Source of the DNA: Morganella morganii_D
Lineage (GTDB): Bacteria > Pseudomonadota > Gammaproteobacteria > Enterobacterales > Enterobacteriaceae
Assembly (NCBI GenBank): GCA_044772875.1
Contig: CP173058.1
Span: 1,922,001-1,986,000, forward strand
Reading direction: 5' to 3'
DNA length: 64,000 nucleotides
Under the pieces are notes generated by a model, which searched no databases, was not told the DNA's origin, and was given only the letters and a program-made list of their open reading frames with translations. The number at the start of each line of letters is the position of its first letter. The first letter of the stretch is position 1. Below, piece by piece: positions 25,324-34,931 of this stretch. Both the position numbers and the translations under genes were made by a program.

Positions 25324-27930
25324 CTAGCGACAGTCCACCGGTATTTTGGTATACCAGGCGGGCTCAGTGTCACTCTTCGGTTGTTTCGGTAAGACAAATT
25401 GGCATTGGTTATTTTTCCCCCAATTAACCACCAGCGTTTCATCCCGGCGGGCGTCTAACCCTGTCAGATAAGTTAATCCGTTATTACCGACGATACCGGC
25501 CTCCTCATTCTGCCCTTTGATAATAACAACAGCCCCGACAGGTACCTTGTGCGCTCCCTGAATAATCACCAATGCCCGGCGCCCTACTCTGGTGGAAAAA
25601 TGTAACAACACCGCAGCTCCTTCTGTCGGGATAACTTTCCGGCTCGCTTCGCTTAATTCCACGTCAGGGGCATCTGTTGTATCTAAACTGATTGTGTTGT
25701 AGCGGTAAGGACTCAGGTAGTTAACAACGGCACGACCAAAGTAATCCGTTTTATTGGTACTCCCTGACACACCAATGTGTGACGCCCCCGGCGTTTCAAC
25801 AATAGCGATCGTGTCCCCCATCCTTGGTGCCAGAAGCGGGCCGCCTTTATACAGGACTATCCCGCCGGAAATTCCGGCGGATAGTTGATCTGAATAATTA
25901 CTGTGGCTGACCGAACCATTAAGGGCGGCTAAATGGGTGTTGTAGCCCAGCGATGCCGACTCGCTGAATTTACCTCTGTAATCCTTCTGTAAATTCAGGC
26001 TGTAAGTGGCGGGGCTGTTTTCCTGATTTCCGGATAAACTGACAGACTGGCTATACTGATTATCTTTATTGCGCATGAGGCTATAATTGACTGAATTATA
26101 ATTTCTGTCACGTTTCCCCCAGCGCAATGGAAGACTGACGCCAAGATTAAAAGAGTTGTCATAATCGTCTTTTCCGTTTTTATTATACATGTACGACAGA
26201 CTCACATTGGCCGGGCCCGCAATAAAACCATAACCGGCTGACAATGAAGATGTTTTTTGTGAAGTGCCGTAATATCTGTCCTGGCTCAATGTCATATAAA
26301 AGCTGCCATATTCCTGCATTCCCTGATTAACATTCACTTCAAGTCTGCTGCGGCGGCGTTTATTCCACAGTGAATCCCCATCCTCGTAGTTATATTCGCC
26401 GCCTTCCTTACGATGGTGTTTACGGCTATTAAACTCTGAGAAAGAAAGAAAATCATCTGAACGATATTGGTAGCCCAGAATACGGAGACCGGTATCGGTA
26501 CTGTCAAACTGTTTGGCATACAATAGACGTACTGCGGATCCGTTTTTAGTTTCCTTTTTATATAAGTCAGAAACCCGGTCATAATTGTAATGTGTCTGAG
26601 CGGCATCCAGAGAAAAAGCCCCGATATTACCAACGCTCCATGCAGCCCCCACCGCCACGGACTGATAGTCATTCCCCCCCAGCCCGGTGACATTCATAGT
26701 AAAAGCCTCAAAACCCCGTTCTATACTGAGCGCCCCCATGACCGGCGTGTCAGACTGACCTGCATCCCGATATTCGCCGGCTGACACACTGTAACGCAAA
26801 GAGCCGGGACGTATCATATTGGGCAGAGAGGTGTAGGGCACCGTGAATGTTTGCTCAGTACCGTCTGTTTCTTCTACTGTCACCTCAAGATCAGCACCTA
26901 TCTGACCGGTATACATATCGTCAATGGCAAACGGCCCGGGGGTCAGCGTTCTGCTGTAAATGATATTACCGCGCTGACGAACAATTAACCTCGCATTAGT
27001 GCGTGCTGTCCCCCGGATAACGGGAGCATATGTAAACTGAGATTCAAGCATCATCCGCTCATTGGTCCGAAGCGTAATCCCTCTCAGGGGGATCACCCCC
27101 ATAATATTACCGGGGGTGTAGGTATAAATATCCCCCGCCGATATTTTTGAGGTCCAGGGAGTGATATTTCTTTCAATATAAAGTCTGTCGTGATTATTAT
27201 CCCAGCCACGATGGGCGTTCTTATTAAACGTATCAAAACTATAAACCCGCCACGCTCCAACGTTGGCGGTACTGTTCAGGCTAAAAAAAGCGCTGTTGTT
27301 AATGTCTCGGCTGTTGTCATCGCCCTGATTTTTCTGGCGGGAATGATAGAGGTAGCCACTGTAGGAGGTTCGCAGTGTTGGCGTTCCGTCATCCCATTCT
27401 TCGGGCGATATTTTTTGAAAACGCACATTATTGACAGCTTCCTGCGGTAAGGTCAGCCGGAGTTGCTGGTGCGCATCGTCGTAAAAAACCTGAGCTGCCG
27501 GGATCCGTTGCTCAACACTTTCGCAGATGGCCTGTGCCGGGTCAGATATGTTATTTTCTTTATCCGCTGACGTTTGCCAGTTATCATAAAGTTCGGTTTT
27601 GACACCCACATTCTGAAGCAGGTAACGACTGAGACAAGGCCGGACAAAACCGCCTTGGGGATCGGCTATAAAATTAACATCGTAAATGTCGGCAATACGT
27701 TCATTAACAACGACCTCAACACGTTTTACGCCCGGAGCTATCGTATTTTTATAGAGAAAAATGTCCGGGGAGGCCCCATTTTTATCTTGATGTAAAAAAG
27801 CGCTTTCAAATTCACTGACGTTTTCCTCCGCCCGAATATCAGGGGAAAACGACAAGAAAATTGGCACAGCCAGCATGGATAAAAACTGCCTCTTTATAGG
27901 CGCTATCGAACAGGTGCACAGTGTTGCCAT
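25324..27930 (-). CDS. Outer-membrane fimbrial usher
   Basis: 868 residues with a signal peptide. It shows an N-terminal chaperone-binding domain (ESAFLHQDKNGASPDIFLYK), a 24-strand barrel with the plug insert, and C-terminal domains ending in WYTKIPVDCR. Usual length for FimD/PapC proteins. It forms the pore for pilus assembly. About 100 nt separate it from the pilin gene, with an imperfect hairpin (ACTGCAA/TTGCAGT) that may set the pilin:usher ratio by mRNA processing. Confidence 0.92.
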   Translation of the reverse strand: MATLCTCSIAPIKRQFLSMLAVPIFLSFSPDIRAEENVSEFESAFLHQDKNGASPDIFLYKNTIAPGVKRVEVVVNERIADIYDVNFIADPQGGFVRPCLSRYLLQNVGVKTELYDNWQTSADKENNISDPAQAICESVEQRIPAAQVFYDDAHQQLRLTLPQEAVNNVRFQKISPEEWDDGTPTLRTSYSGYLYHSRQKNQGDDNSRDINNSAFFSLNSTANVGAWRVYSFDTFNKNAHRGWDNNHDRLYIERNITPWTSKISAGDIYTYTPGNIMGVIPLRGITLRTNERMMLESQFTYAPVIRGTARTNARLIVRQRGNIIYSRTLTPGPFAIDDMYTGQIGADLEVTVEETDGTEQTFTVPYTSLPNMIRPGSLRYSVSAGEYRDAGQSDTPVMGALSIERGFEAFTMNVTGLGGNDYQSVAVGAAWSVGNIGAFSLDAAQTHYNYDRVSDLYKKETKNGSAVRLLYAKQFDSTDTGLRILGYQYRSDDFLSFSEFNSRKHHRKEGGEYNYEDGDSLWNKRRRSRLEVNVNQGMQEYGSFYMTLSQDRYYGTSQKTSSLSAGYGFIAGPANVSLSYMYNKNGKDDYDNSFNLGVSLPLRWGKRDRNYNSVNYSLMRNKDNQYSQSVSLSGNQENSPATYSLNLQKDYRGKFSESASLGYNTHLAALNGSVSHSNYSDQLSAGISGGIVLYKGGPLLAPRMGDTIAIVETPGASHIGVSGSTNKTDYFGRAVVNYLSPYRYNTISLDTTDAPDVELSEASRKVIPTEGAAVLLHFSTRVGRRALVIIQGAHKVPVGAVVIIKGQNEEAGIVGNNGLTYLTGLDARRDETLVVNWGKNNQCQFVLPKQPKSDTEPAWYTKIPVDCR

Positions 27931-28031
27931 ATTGATGAACTCTCATTGCCTGCGGAAATACTTGGCGACTGCAACGATCTGACGACCATTGCAGTATTTT
28001 TTACAAAGGTTAATCCCGTACTATTTCGTGA

Positions 28032-28622
28032 TTAGAAATAGGAGATGACAAAATCAGCAACCCCCGTCACATTCCCGGCAGTGACGCCACCGGCAAGTGA
28101 TTTATAGGCCGCTTTGTAATTCAGCGTAACAGGACCTGAATTGCCTGTAGCAGGTAAGGTCATACCCGGATCCTTGCTCGACCCGCCATTCAGGTCAATT
28201 TGTGTCGTGCCGTTTTGCTGCAAAATCGCCACACCGACATTAGCTGCGGGTGTAGTTGTCGCTGTATTCGCCATGACATGAGCATCACCGGAAGGGGTAT
28301 TGGATGTAGTAAACAAGGCACGTACGTTGTTCAGGTTCGTTGCGGCTTCACATCCTGTCAGCTGGATAGAGAAAGGGGTTTGCCCGACATAAACGCCGGC
28401 TGAGGCGTTCAGGGTAGTGGCCGTGACCGGTGGCAATGTAAGGGTTGCAGAGACAGGGGCCGGTCCGTTGACCATGGAATCTGCTGTAACAGATGCAATG
28501 GCAGTACAGGCAGAGTCCGTTACCGTTCCGTTAAAGGTGATTGTCCCGTCAGCAGCATTAGCGACAGAGCCGGCGAATGCCGTGGCAATAACCGAGGCCA
28601 GTATATATTTACTAAAATTCAT
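28032..28622 (-). CDS. Major fimbrial subunit
   Basis: 196 residues. The signal peptide ends in VANAAD, then comes the type 1 pilin start GTITFNGTVTDSAC. The paired Cys is in LTGCEAATN, and the C-terminus is GVADFVISYF with penultimate Tyr. Alanine- and threonine-rich low-complexity parts fit a shaft pilin. The ATG at 28622 follows GGAG at good spacing; the GTG at 28634 lies at that site. First structural gene of the operon. Confidence 0.9.
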   Translation of the reverse strand: MNFSKYILASVIATAFAGSVANAADGTITFNGTVTDSACTAIASVTADSMVNGPAPVSATLTLPPVTATTLNASAGVYVGQTPFSIQLTGCEAATNLNNVRALFTTSNTPSGDAHVMANTATTTPAANVGVAILQQNGTTQIDLNGGSSKDPGMTLPATGNSGPVTLNYKAAYKSLAGGVTAGNVTGVADFVISYF

Positions 28623-28757
28623 AATAAGCTCCACATTGGTAATACATCATTTAATTTGAAATAACTCACCCCACTAATTCAGTGGCATGCTTTAGATTAG
28701 CTATTTCACGCATTCAACAAAAAAAACACTCTTGCTATAGAACACCCCGGAAATTAA

Positions 28758-29027
28758 TTAAATAACCAATGAATCCATATCGATCAATTCATTATTTAAT
28801 AAAAAATCCTCCCAGGATACATCTAATATATTTAATATATCATTCAGTCTGGCAACTGTAATACCTGTCGCTCCACTTTCATATCTGGACACCTGCTGCT
28901 GGCTGACATTCAGCATCGTGCCTAATTCCTTACCTGCCATACCCATTCTTTTTCTTTTATTTTTAATAAAAAAACCAATTCTTTCATTAAGGATATCTGA
29001 CTTAATAAATCCAGAGCACTCTTTCAT
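28758..29027 (-). CDS. MrpJ-like HTH regulator of fimbrial/motility switching
   Basis: 89 residues with an XRE-type helix-turn-helix near residues 28-62. The recognition helix reads NVSQQQVSRYESG, the SQQQxSRYE signature of MrpJ, which in Proteus represses flhDC when fimbriae are made. It lies upstream of the pilin gene in the same direction; classical mrpJ is at the distal end of its operon, so this placement is unusual. AT-rich DNA surrounds it. Confidence 0.8.
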   Translation of the reverse strand: MKECSGFIKSDILNERIGFFIKNKRKRMGMAGKELGTMLNVSQQQVSRYESGATGITVARLNDILNILDVSWEDFLLNNELIDMDSLVI

Positions 29028-29163
29028 TAGAAAACCCCCCGATTCAAATAATTAAACATAGATATAATTTAAGGAAATATATAATTGACAACACATTGGA
29101 GTAAAAATGTTTGTACCGATCAATAAAGCATCAATGATAGGTGACAACTATCGTAATTAATTA

Positions 29164-29186
29164 TTTGATCGATATAACCGATCAAA
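29164..29186. promoter_or_regulatory. Interrupted dyad, candidate operator
   Basis: TTTGATCG and CGATCAAA are perfect 8-bp inverted arms separated by ATATAAC. Helical spacing suits a dimeric HTH protein. It lies about 140 bp upstream of the first MrpJ-like gene. Binding by an MrpJ-like protein is inference. Confidence 0.35.
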
Positions 29187-29695
29187 AGATTCGGAATAAA
29201 AATATAACATATTGAAAATACAGATATTATTAATTTCACCAGAACCCATGAAATTAATAGCTTGTTATACCTTTATTACACTATTTAACATACCAAATAG
29301 CATCGATATATATAATGAAATGTAAAATTACAGTTTATTACACATATGTTATTCTGAGGATGATAAATTAAAAAAATAATTTTCATAAAAAATCAACATA
29401 CAGAGGGTTAAATTTAAATTTAACGACAAAATACTCACAAACTCAATAACTGCACATTAGCGTCACAATATTAAATGCAACCCTGTATAATGCTATTTAT
29501 TTAATGACGCAGATAACTCAACTTAACTATATAAAAACCGGAATTCACAATACTTTTATAGAAAAATATCATTGCTGTGCAATAGCGTCAGTCTGGTGAA
29601 TATAGTTTCCCGGGTTACGGAAATTTGATAATCACCCCTGTAAATTATTTTTAATAATCAAAAAGGTGATAATTGAAAATAAAACACCCACTATA

Positions 29696-29758
29696 AAATG
29701 AGCGGACTCACTGCAAAGGCGACTTAACAGGCAATCTTTGCAGTGAGTCCGCTCATTT
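29696..29758 (-). terminator. Very long perfect hairpin, likely terminator
   Basis: Two 23-bp arms (29696-29718 and 29736-29758) are exact reverse complements around a 17-nt loop; the GC-rich core is GAGCGGACTCACTGC. On the minus strand it lies 51 nt past the stop of the MrpJ-like gene at 29809 and is followed by ATTTTATAG. A stem this long is unusual for a simple terminator, and a small RNA or a mobile-element end should be considered. Confidence 0.55.
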
Positions 29759-29808
29759 ATGGCTATGACTGTATCTCGTTTTGGGAACATAGCCTGGGCT
29801 GGTACTTA

Positions 29809-30090
29809 TTAAGGATGAGATACGATATATGCTAATACAGATTCCCCGTATGCATTTCTTATTTCTGTAAAAAATGCCTCCGGAGACAGACCGAATACTG
29901 AAATCACCGTTAAGAGCTGCCCGACGGATATCTGACTCTGGCCGGTTTCATAACGGGATATCTGCTGCTGGCTGATCCCCAGCTCGGCTGCCAGATCAAC
30001 CCCGCTCATTCCCCGTTTTTTGCGTAACGTTTTAATCATTGCGCCTACATAATATTCTGTTGCTTTCTTATGTTCATCAATAACAGGCAT
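29809..30090 (-). CDS. Second MrpJ-like HTH regulator
   Basis: 93 residues; XRE-type HTH at about residues 20-55 with ELGISQQQISRYETGQSQIS, the MrpJ signature. It is closer to Proteus MrpJ in length and layout than the first copy. It lies between the autotransporter pseudogene and the fimbrial regulatory region, all on the minus strand. The long hairpin follows it. Confidence 0.8.
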   Translation of the reverse strand: MPVIDEHKKATEYYVGAMIKTLRKKRGMSGVDLAAELGISQQQISRYETGQSQISVGQLLTVISVFGLSPEAFFTEIRNAYGESVLAYIVSHP

Positions 30091-30208
30091 GGTTTCCCCT
30101 GAGGAGATACAGGTATATTGTTATCAGAGATAATGAGTACACCTGAAATAATAATCAGAAAAAATACAGGCAACCGGACGGACTTCCGCTGCCTGTCCTG
30201 TGTTGTTA

Positions 30209-32866
30209 TCAGAAGCTGTAACGTACTCCGGCAGTCACCCCGAAACGCTGCTCCGTATCTTTGCTGTGGCTGTAGTTCACACTGACCGCACCACTGAGAT
30301 TTTCCGTCAGCTGAGCGTCAACACCGGCTCCGGCTTTGTAGCCTGATCCGTCAACGGTATTATTGAATCCGCGACCCGCGCCGTTAAAGTGAACATTGTT
30401 GTTTTTCACAAACTCATGACCGGCAGCAATCGTCATGTGCGGAGTGACAGCAATCCCGCCAACAGTCGTGTTTACCCCTGCCTCCATACCCAGTTCACCG
30501 CGTGCTGACCAGTAACGGTCACTGTTTACCTGCATGCCGTTATCCAGGTTAAAGTCTGCACCCGAGGCAGTATACCCGTTCATCCCGGCGTACGGTGCCA
30601 CATACACATCCGGAGTGACCTGATAACGGTACCCGGCCTGCCCGGTCAGTCCGAACAGGTTTTGTTTATAATCCGCTCTTGCCACCGCGCCGTCCGAGGC
30701 GTTGGCATGCAGTTTGGAATCCGCACGGCCGGCGCTGACGGTACCTTTGAAGAACAACCCGTTATCCATTGCCAGACGCCCGTATACCTGAACCGCGGTA
30801 CTGTTCATTGAGCCGCCGGAGCCGCGGATGTCAAAACCGGACAGATGGCTGTAGTCATGCATCACGGCCGCACCAAAGGTGACCCGGCCGTTGTCCAGTG
30901 ACAGGGTTTTATCCGCCCCGATGGCCATACCGTTAATTTTCTGATTAAAAGCAGAGCTGAGACCGGCTTCCCCGGCCCATTCGCTGCCGTAGTAGGTTCC
31001 CCAGACACTGCCCTCATTTTCAGTCAGACGGGAATTGAGGCGCTCATACACGGTATTGGTCTGACTGTTCCAAGAGGCCAGCGGCGCTGCAAGGCCGGAC
31101 AGCACGGCGTTGGCACTGCCGGACAGTACCACGGCGGTATCGTCGTTACTGACCCGGATGAGTACCCACTTGCCGTCTTTGTTCACCAGCTGATATTTGT
31201 AGGCTCCGAGGTCGACATCATCTGCCTTGATATCTATGTCACCGTTCTGAATATGGATAATTTCCCTGCCTGCGGTATCCACCTCGCGGCCGTCACTTTT
31301 AATGATGACGTTCATGTCACCGCTGCCGGTGCCGATATTCAGCTGAGACTCGCTGTTGATTAATACATTCGTGTTCCCGGAATACCAATTATCTGCCCCG
31401 ACAATGGCATCCTGTATATCTACGGTACTGTCGGTGATATTCAGGTTTTCTGCATGAGACTCACCTTTGGCCACCCAGGTGGTGTTGTTATCCATATTGA
31501 TGGTAGACCCCGGGTGGGTAGCAGTTACAACTACAGCCCCTTCAAAATAACTGTTATCAAGATTGATAACGTTGTTGAAATCTTCAGTGTCCTGGTCATA
31601 CTTGGTGATATTCTCGATATTGCCCCTGATAACCGAATTTTTCACATTGACGGTGTTATTCCTCGTATCCTGTATACGAATAGCAATACCTTCCATATGA
31701 TCATTAGTATTAGTACCGGTAATTTCTGAACTGAGCACATTGACGGTGTTCAGGCCCGCTCCGGATATTAAGCCAATGCTTTCCAGTTTACTGGAACTGA
31801 TATTGACGTGGTTGTTTGCTTTAGGATTTTCCGGGGTGCCATATTGCCCATTTAATGTAAACCGACCAATATCAGAACCGGCAATATCTAACTGCATATT
31901 ACCCCCGTTCAGGTATAGCCCTCATGTCTGTGAATTGGAGAGTGCAATATTACTGTCTTGTCCGGTAAAGTTTATTCCATAAATCCCGGTGAACGAGGCG
32001 TTGTCGATTACAACCGATGAGTCATTAACAACCGCATTCAGTCCGTTGTTTTTCCCGGAGAGGGTTGAGCCGGAGATGTTCAGAGATGAATGATCGTTTA
32101 ATGTAGTTTTGATACCCTTGTCATTTTCACCACTGATGACAGAATCAGTGACATTAAGAGACGATCCGCTATTGAGGGTGGTCAAAATTCCCAGGATTCC
32201 CCCGCTAATGGCCGACTTATCAACATTGATTTGTGACCCGGTAGCAGTTACCCCAAGACCAGTTGTGTCGGCAGCAGTTTCCGGGCCATTAATTTCCGAG
32301 CCATTCAGAATGTTCAGTGCTGAATCAGTAAGCGAAGATATCCGCACACCGAACCCGCTGACCTCTTTGATTTTGGTATTATCAAGCGTTATCACCGAGC
32401 TATTTTCAGCATTAGTGATACTAATACCTCTTTGTCCTCCGGTCAGGGTTGAATCTTTAAATGTCAGATTACTGCCGGACAGTAAATCACTTTTGTAGGT
32501 ATACGCATTCCCCCCGCTGGTACTCAGGTCGGTTTTATCAATCAGAATATTGCTGTCAGTGACACTGGCAAAGCGCAGGGCGTAACCCGTATCACCGCCT
32601 TTAATATTCGAGTCATTGACAGAAATATTATTTTTATTCGCTGTATAAACCAGTACACCTGCATGCCCTTTGACATCCGTGTCAACCGTCACATTATTAA
32701 GCTCAAGTGTATTATCCTCTGCACCCGGCGTCCATTGCAGGGCCTCACTGTAATTTTCATCGGTGAGTTGTACGTTATCTTTTATCTGGACAACAGCCGG
32801 TGCCTGAACAGCAAATATAGCAAGAGATACCGCCGAAGCGATTTTAAGTTTCCTGAAATGTTTCAA
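30209..32866 (-). pseudogene. Autotransporter adhesin interrupted by one in-frame TGA
   Basis: The frame starting at 32866 (signal peptide MKHFRKLKIASAVSLAIFAV) runs through a passenger rich in beta-helix-like repeats of N, D, S and T. It stops at a TGA at 31922-31924. The very same frame goes on as GLYLNGG...MQLDIAGSDI to 30209, for about 885 codons in all. The last 270 residues are a classic autotransporter barrel (GSVWGTYYGSEWAGEAGL to FGVTAGVRYSF). TGG to TGA is the simplest change. The barrel half alone lacks a signal peptide, so the locus is silent unless the stop is read through. Confidence 0.85.
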
Positions 32867-33442
32867 TGAGTAAGCCCTTTAAAAAATCAATAAAAACAAT
32901 GAATTAAAAATATTACAAAAATTATTTCGTATTAGTGAGAATCACTGGTTTTTCAGTGAAAAGATGCTTTACCAAGACATTTAACAAGTATAACTGGTAT
33001 TTAGTATCGGCAATAAGTAAATATCAGATTAATATCTCGATAAATACGACGCGGAGTGTAAGAGAGCATTCTAAACTTGTAAAAACGTTAAAAACGATCG
33101 AATTCACAGCTTTCGATAGGTTATTTCTATCATTATATGAGTATCGACCGTTTTTATTGGTTAATATATAGTTGATTGGTATACGTATTTACACTATGCA
33201 AATATTACAGCGATGACATAATTGAAAATTACTAATAACGGGAATAATTAAAAATAAATATACTATTTTTTGATTTATATCACTTTTTTATACTTAAAAA
33301 AGAAATTACCGGCTCACGGATAACAGTGCTTCCGCGCTGCCCTCATCGGCCAGTTCGCGATCACGGTCAAATACCGCCCGAGATAACGGAATTTCACTGA
33401 ACAGAAATGGTTGTCCGGCCACTGCACGTCGCTTTGTCAGTG
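32867..33442. other. AT-rich upstream region of the autotransporter with IS edge
   Basis: Holds no supported gene. TGAGAATCA at about 32937 is a weak Fur-like core in front of the autotransporter. Near 33300-33420 a GC-richer minus-strand segment reads like a truncated coding relic (LFSEIPLSRAVFDRDRELAD) that I cannot assign. Confidence 0.35.
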
Positions 33443-33682
33443 TTAATCATTTTCGGTGCATAACTGAACCCAACGATAGAACGTGGTGTGCCCGGCATTC
33501 ACACCACACGCAGTCAGCATTTCCTGAAGCTCGCGGTAACTGATGTTGTACTTATAATACCAACTAACTACCAACAAAAGCATAATGCCGGTAAAATGAC
33601 GACCTTTAAACATTTTCAGGTGCACGCTCCGCTGTGATTATTTTCCTCAGCACATCATGCGGCGGGTCTTTACAAAAGTGCC
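33443..33682 (-). mobile_element. Truncated IS6-family (IS26-like) element
   Basis: The end GGCACTTTTGTAAA (33669-33682, minus strand) matches the IS26 terminal repeat at 12 of 14 bases. It lies 44 nt before a transposase N-terminus at 33625: MFKGRHFTGIMLL, then YYKYNISYRELQEML and HTTFYRWVQ. This is the IS6 HTH region. The frame ends at 33443 after 60 codons, so the DDE domain is gone. It marks the border of the AT-rich acyltransferase gene. Confidence 0.8.
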
Positions 33683-33715
33683 AATTTAATGGCCAACTGA
33701 AAAACAGGGCAAAAT

Positions 33716-34699
33716 ATGAGTACAGGAACTAACACCATGCAGGTAAAAAATCGTCATTTACCTAATTGGCAAACATTAAAACTAGTATTGAGTTCTTTGA
33801 TTGTTTTTAACTTCTATTTAAATGTTAACTCAAATACGAAACCCGATTATTCAGCCTTGACTGAAATATTGGATTGGACATTAATCCCCATGTTTGTCTT
33901 TATCGCAGCATATACAAGCAAAGGTATATCATGGCAGAATTGGCGTATTAATTTAATTCCATCGATTATAATTTATTTTACCTTCCAGACGGCAGGTGCC
34001 ATTATACTTTACCTTACAAAACAATTGACTTTTGAGGAATATTTATTCTTTCCTCAGAACGGTGTTTGGTTTTTCTTAGCTGTACCGATATGGCAATCTG
34101 TTTTTTTATTACTTCCTTCATTTGTGAAGGATAAAATTACTATGTTATTTATTATTTTTTTATTGGCTATCGCTATTGCTTTTCTTTCCATAAATAACCT
34201 AGCTGATAAAACAGGGTTTTATTCTATTTTAAAGTATTTTCCATTCTTTGTGATGGCTTACTTTTTTGATGATCAAAAAATTCAGCAACTTAGACAAAAA
34301 ACCTTTCTTATAGTTCCTATCACGATTATCACAATAATAATTTATGTTTATTCCCGGGTGGAAATAAAATCCGAACTAATATATCTGTCAGACGGAGTGA
34401 CACTAATTAATAATATTTTTACATATATTTTTGAATCCATGCTGAGCATATTTATTTTAATAGCGATAATTTGTGCTTCACCTTCTACAACAAGATTTGT
34501 TAAAATAGCGAATAATGCATTAGGAGTATATTTGATTCACCCGATAATCTGTTTTTTTCTGCTGACCTTGCTGAATTGGTTAAAAATTGAAGCAGGGCTA
34601 TCACTCTTAATTTTATTAACCTTATCCACTATTATACTGGCACTATTTCTTGCAAAGAATTCAATAATACATTGGTTTTTAAGCCCTAAAATAAGATAA
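33716..34699 (+). CDS. Acyltransferase_3-like membrane protein
   Basis: 327 residues with about ten membrane segments. The C-terminal GVYLIHPIICFFLL resembles the penultimate helix of acyltransferase-3 O-acyltransferases, which acylate glycans. The usual N-terminal RxxA.../H catalytic helix is replaced by LKLVLSSLIVFNFYLN, lacking the conserved His, so catalysis is doubtful. A start at 33737 is also possible (AGGAAC 7 nt before). The gene is very AT-rich and lies against an IS6 relic, indicating recent transfer. Confidence 0.6.
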   Translation: MSTGTNTMQVKNRHLPNWQTLKLVLSSLIVFNFYLNVNSNTKPDYSALTEILDWTLIPMFVFIAAYTSKGISWQNWRINLIPSIIIYFTFQTAGAIILYLTKQLTFEEYLFFPQNGVWFFLAVPIWQSVFLLLPSFVKDKITMLFIIFLLAIAIAFLSINNLADKTGFYSILKYFPFFVMAYFFDDQKIQQLRQKTFLIVPITIITIIIYVYSRVEIKSELIYLSDGVTLINNIFTYIFESMLSIFILIAIICASPSTTRFVKIANNALGVYLIHPIICFFLLTLLNWLKIEAGLSLLILLTLSTIILALFLAKNSIIHWFLSPKIR

Positions 34700-34785
34700 A
34701 CGGGATAATCACGTTATTCTCCCTGGTGACTTCTGTCAGCAGGGTGTAAACGTCAAACCGGATCGGCAGCAGCTGACTCTCATTT

Positions 34786-34914
34786 TTAATGATCATCCGA
34801 CTGAAGTACGTCGTATTCTTCCGCTGATTTTTTATCTGTTGCTGCTGTCTCTGCCTGTGCGGCACTGAAAAGAGAAAGAAATAACACACCTGCTTTGATA
34901 ATGACATTCTTCAT
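34786..34914 (-). CDS. Small secreted peptide, 42 residues
   Basis: The protein reads MKNVIIKAGVLFLSLFSAAQ-A, a textbook signal peptide, then an acidic mature part ETAATDKKSAEEYDVLQSDD-H. AGGACAACG precedes the ATG. It lies 17 nt after the stop of the TauE-like gene on the same strand, so the two are likely cotranscribed. The mature peptide would be 21 residues. No family known; a periplasmic accessory peptide is possible. Confidence 0.55.
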   Translation of the reverse strand: MKNVIIKAGVLFLSLFSAAQAETAATDKKSAEEYDVLQSDDH

Positions 34915-34931
34915 CGTTGTCCTGTTCCCTG

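Larger units (their letters stand above)
29028..29808. other. AT-rich regulatory region between the two MrpJ-like genes
   Basis: 780 bp without a supported gene. It contains an interrupted dyad at 29164-29186 and a very long hairpin at 29696-29758, both listed separately. The CGATCAA half-site also occurs near 29116. It probably holds the promoter of the downstream regulator and fimbrial operon. I found no long separated inverted repeats of a fim-type invertible switch. Confidence 0.45.

Noticed and set aside
29041..29808. A fim-type invertible promoter switch
   Set aside because: No pair of separated inverted repeats of suitable spacing and no recombinase gene nearby; only a local hairpin and one dyad were found.
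32931..32947. Fur box before the autotransporter
   Set aside because: Only the central TGAGAATCA fits; the flanks do not match, unlike the better site at 41533.
34686..34907. 73-codon minus-strand frame after the TSUP gene
   Set aside because: It lies out of frame over the small secreted-peptide gene, which has a better start, ribosome-binding site and signal peptide.
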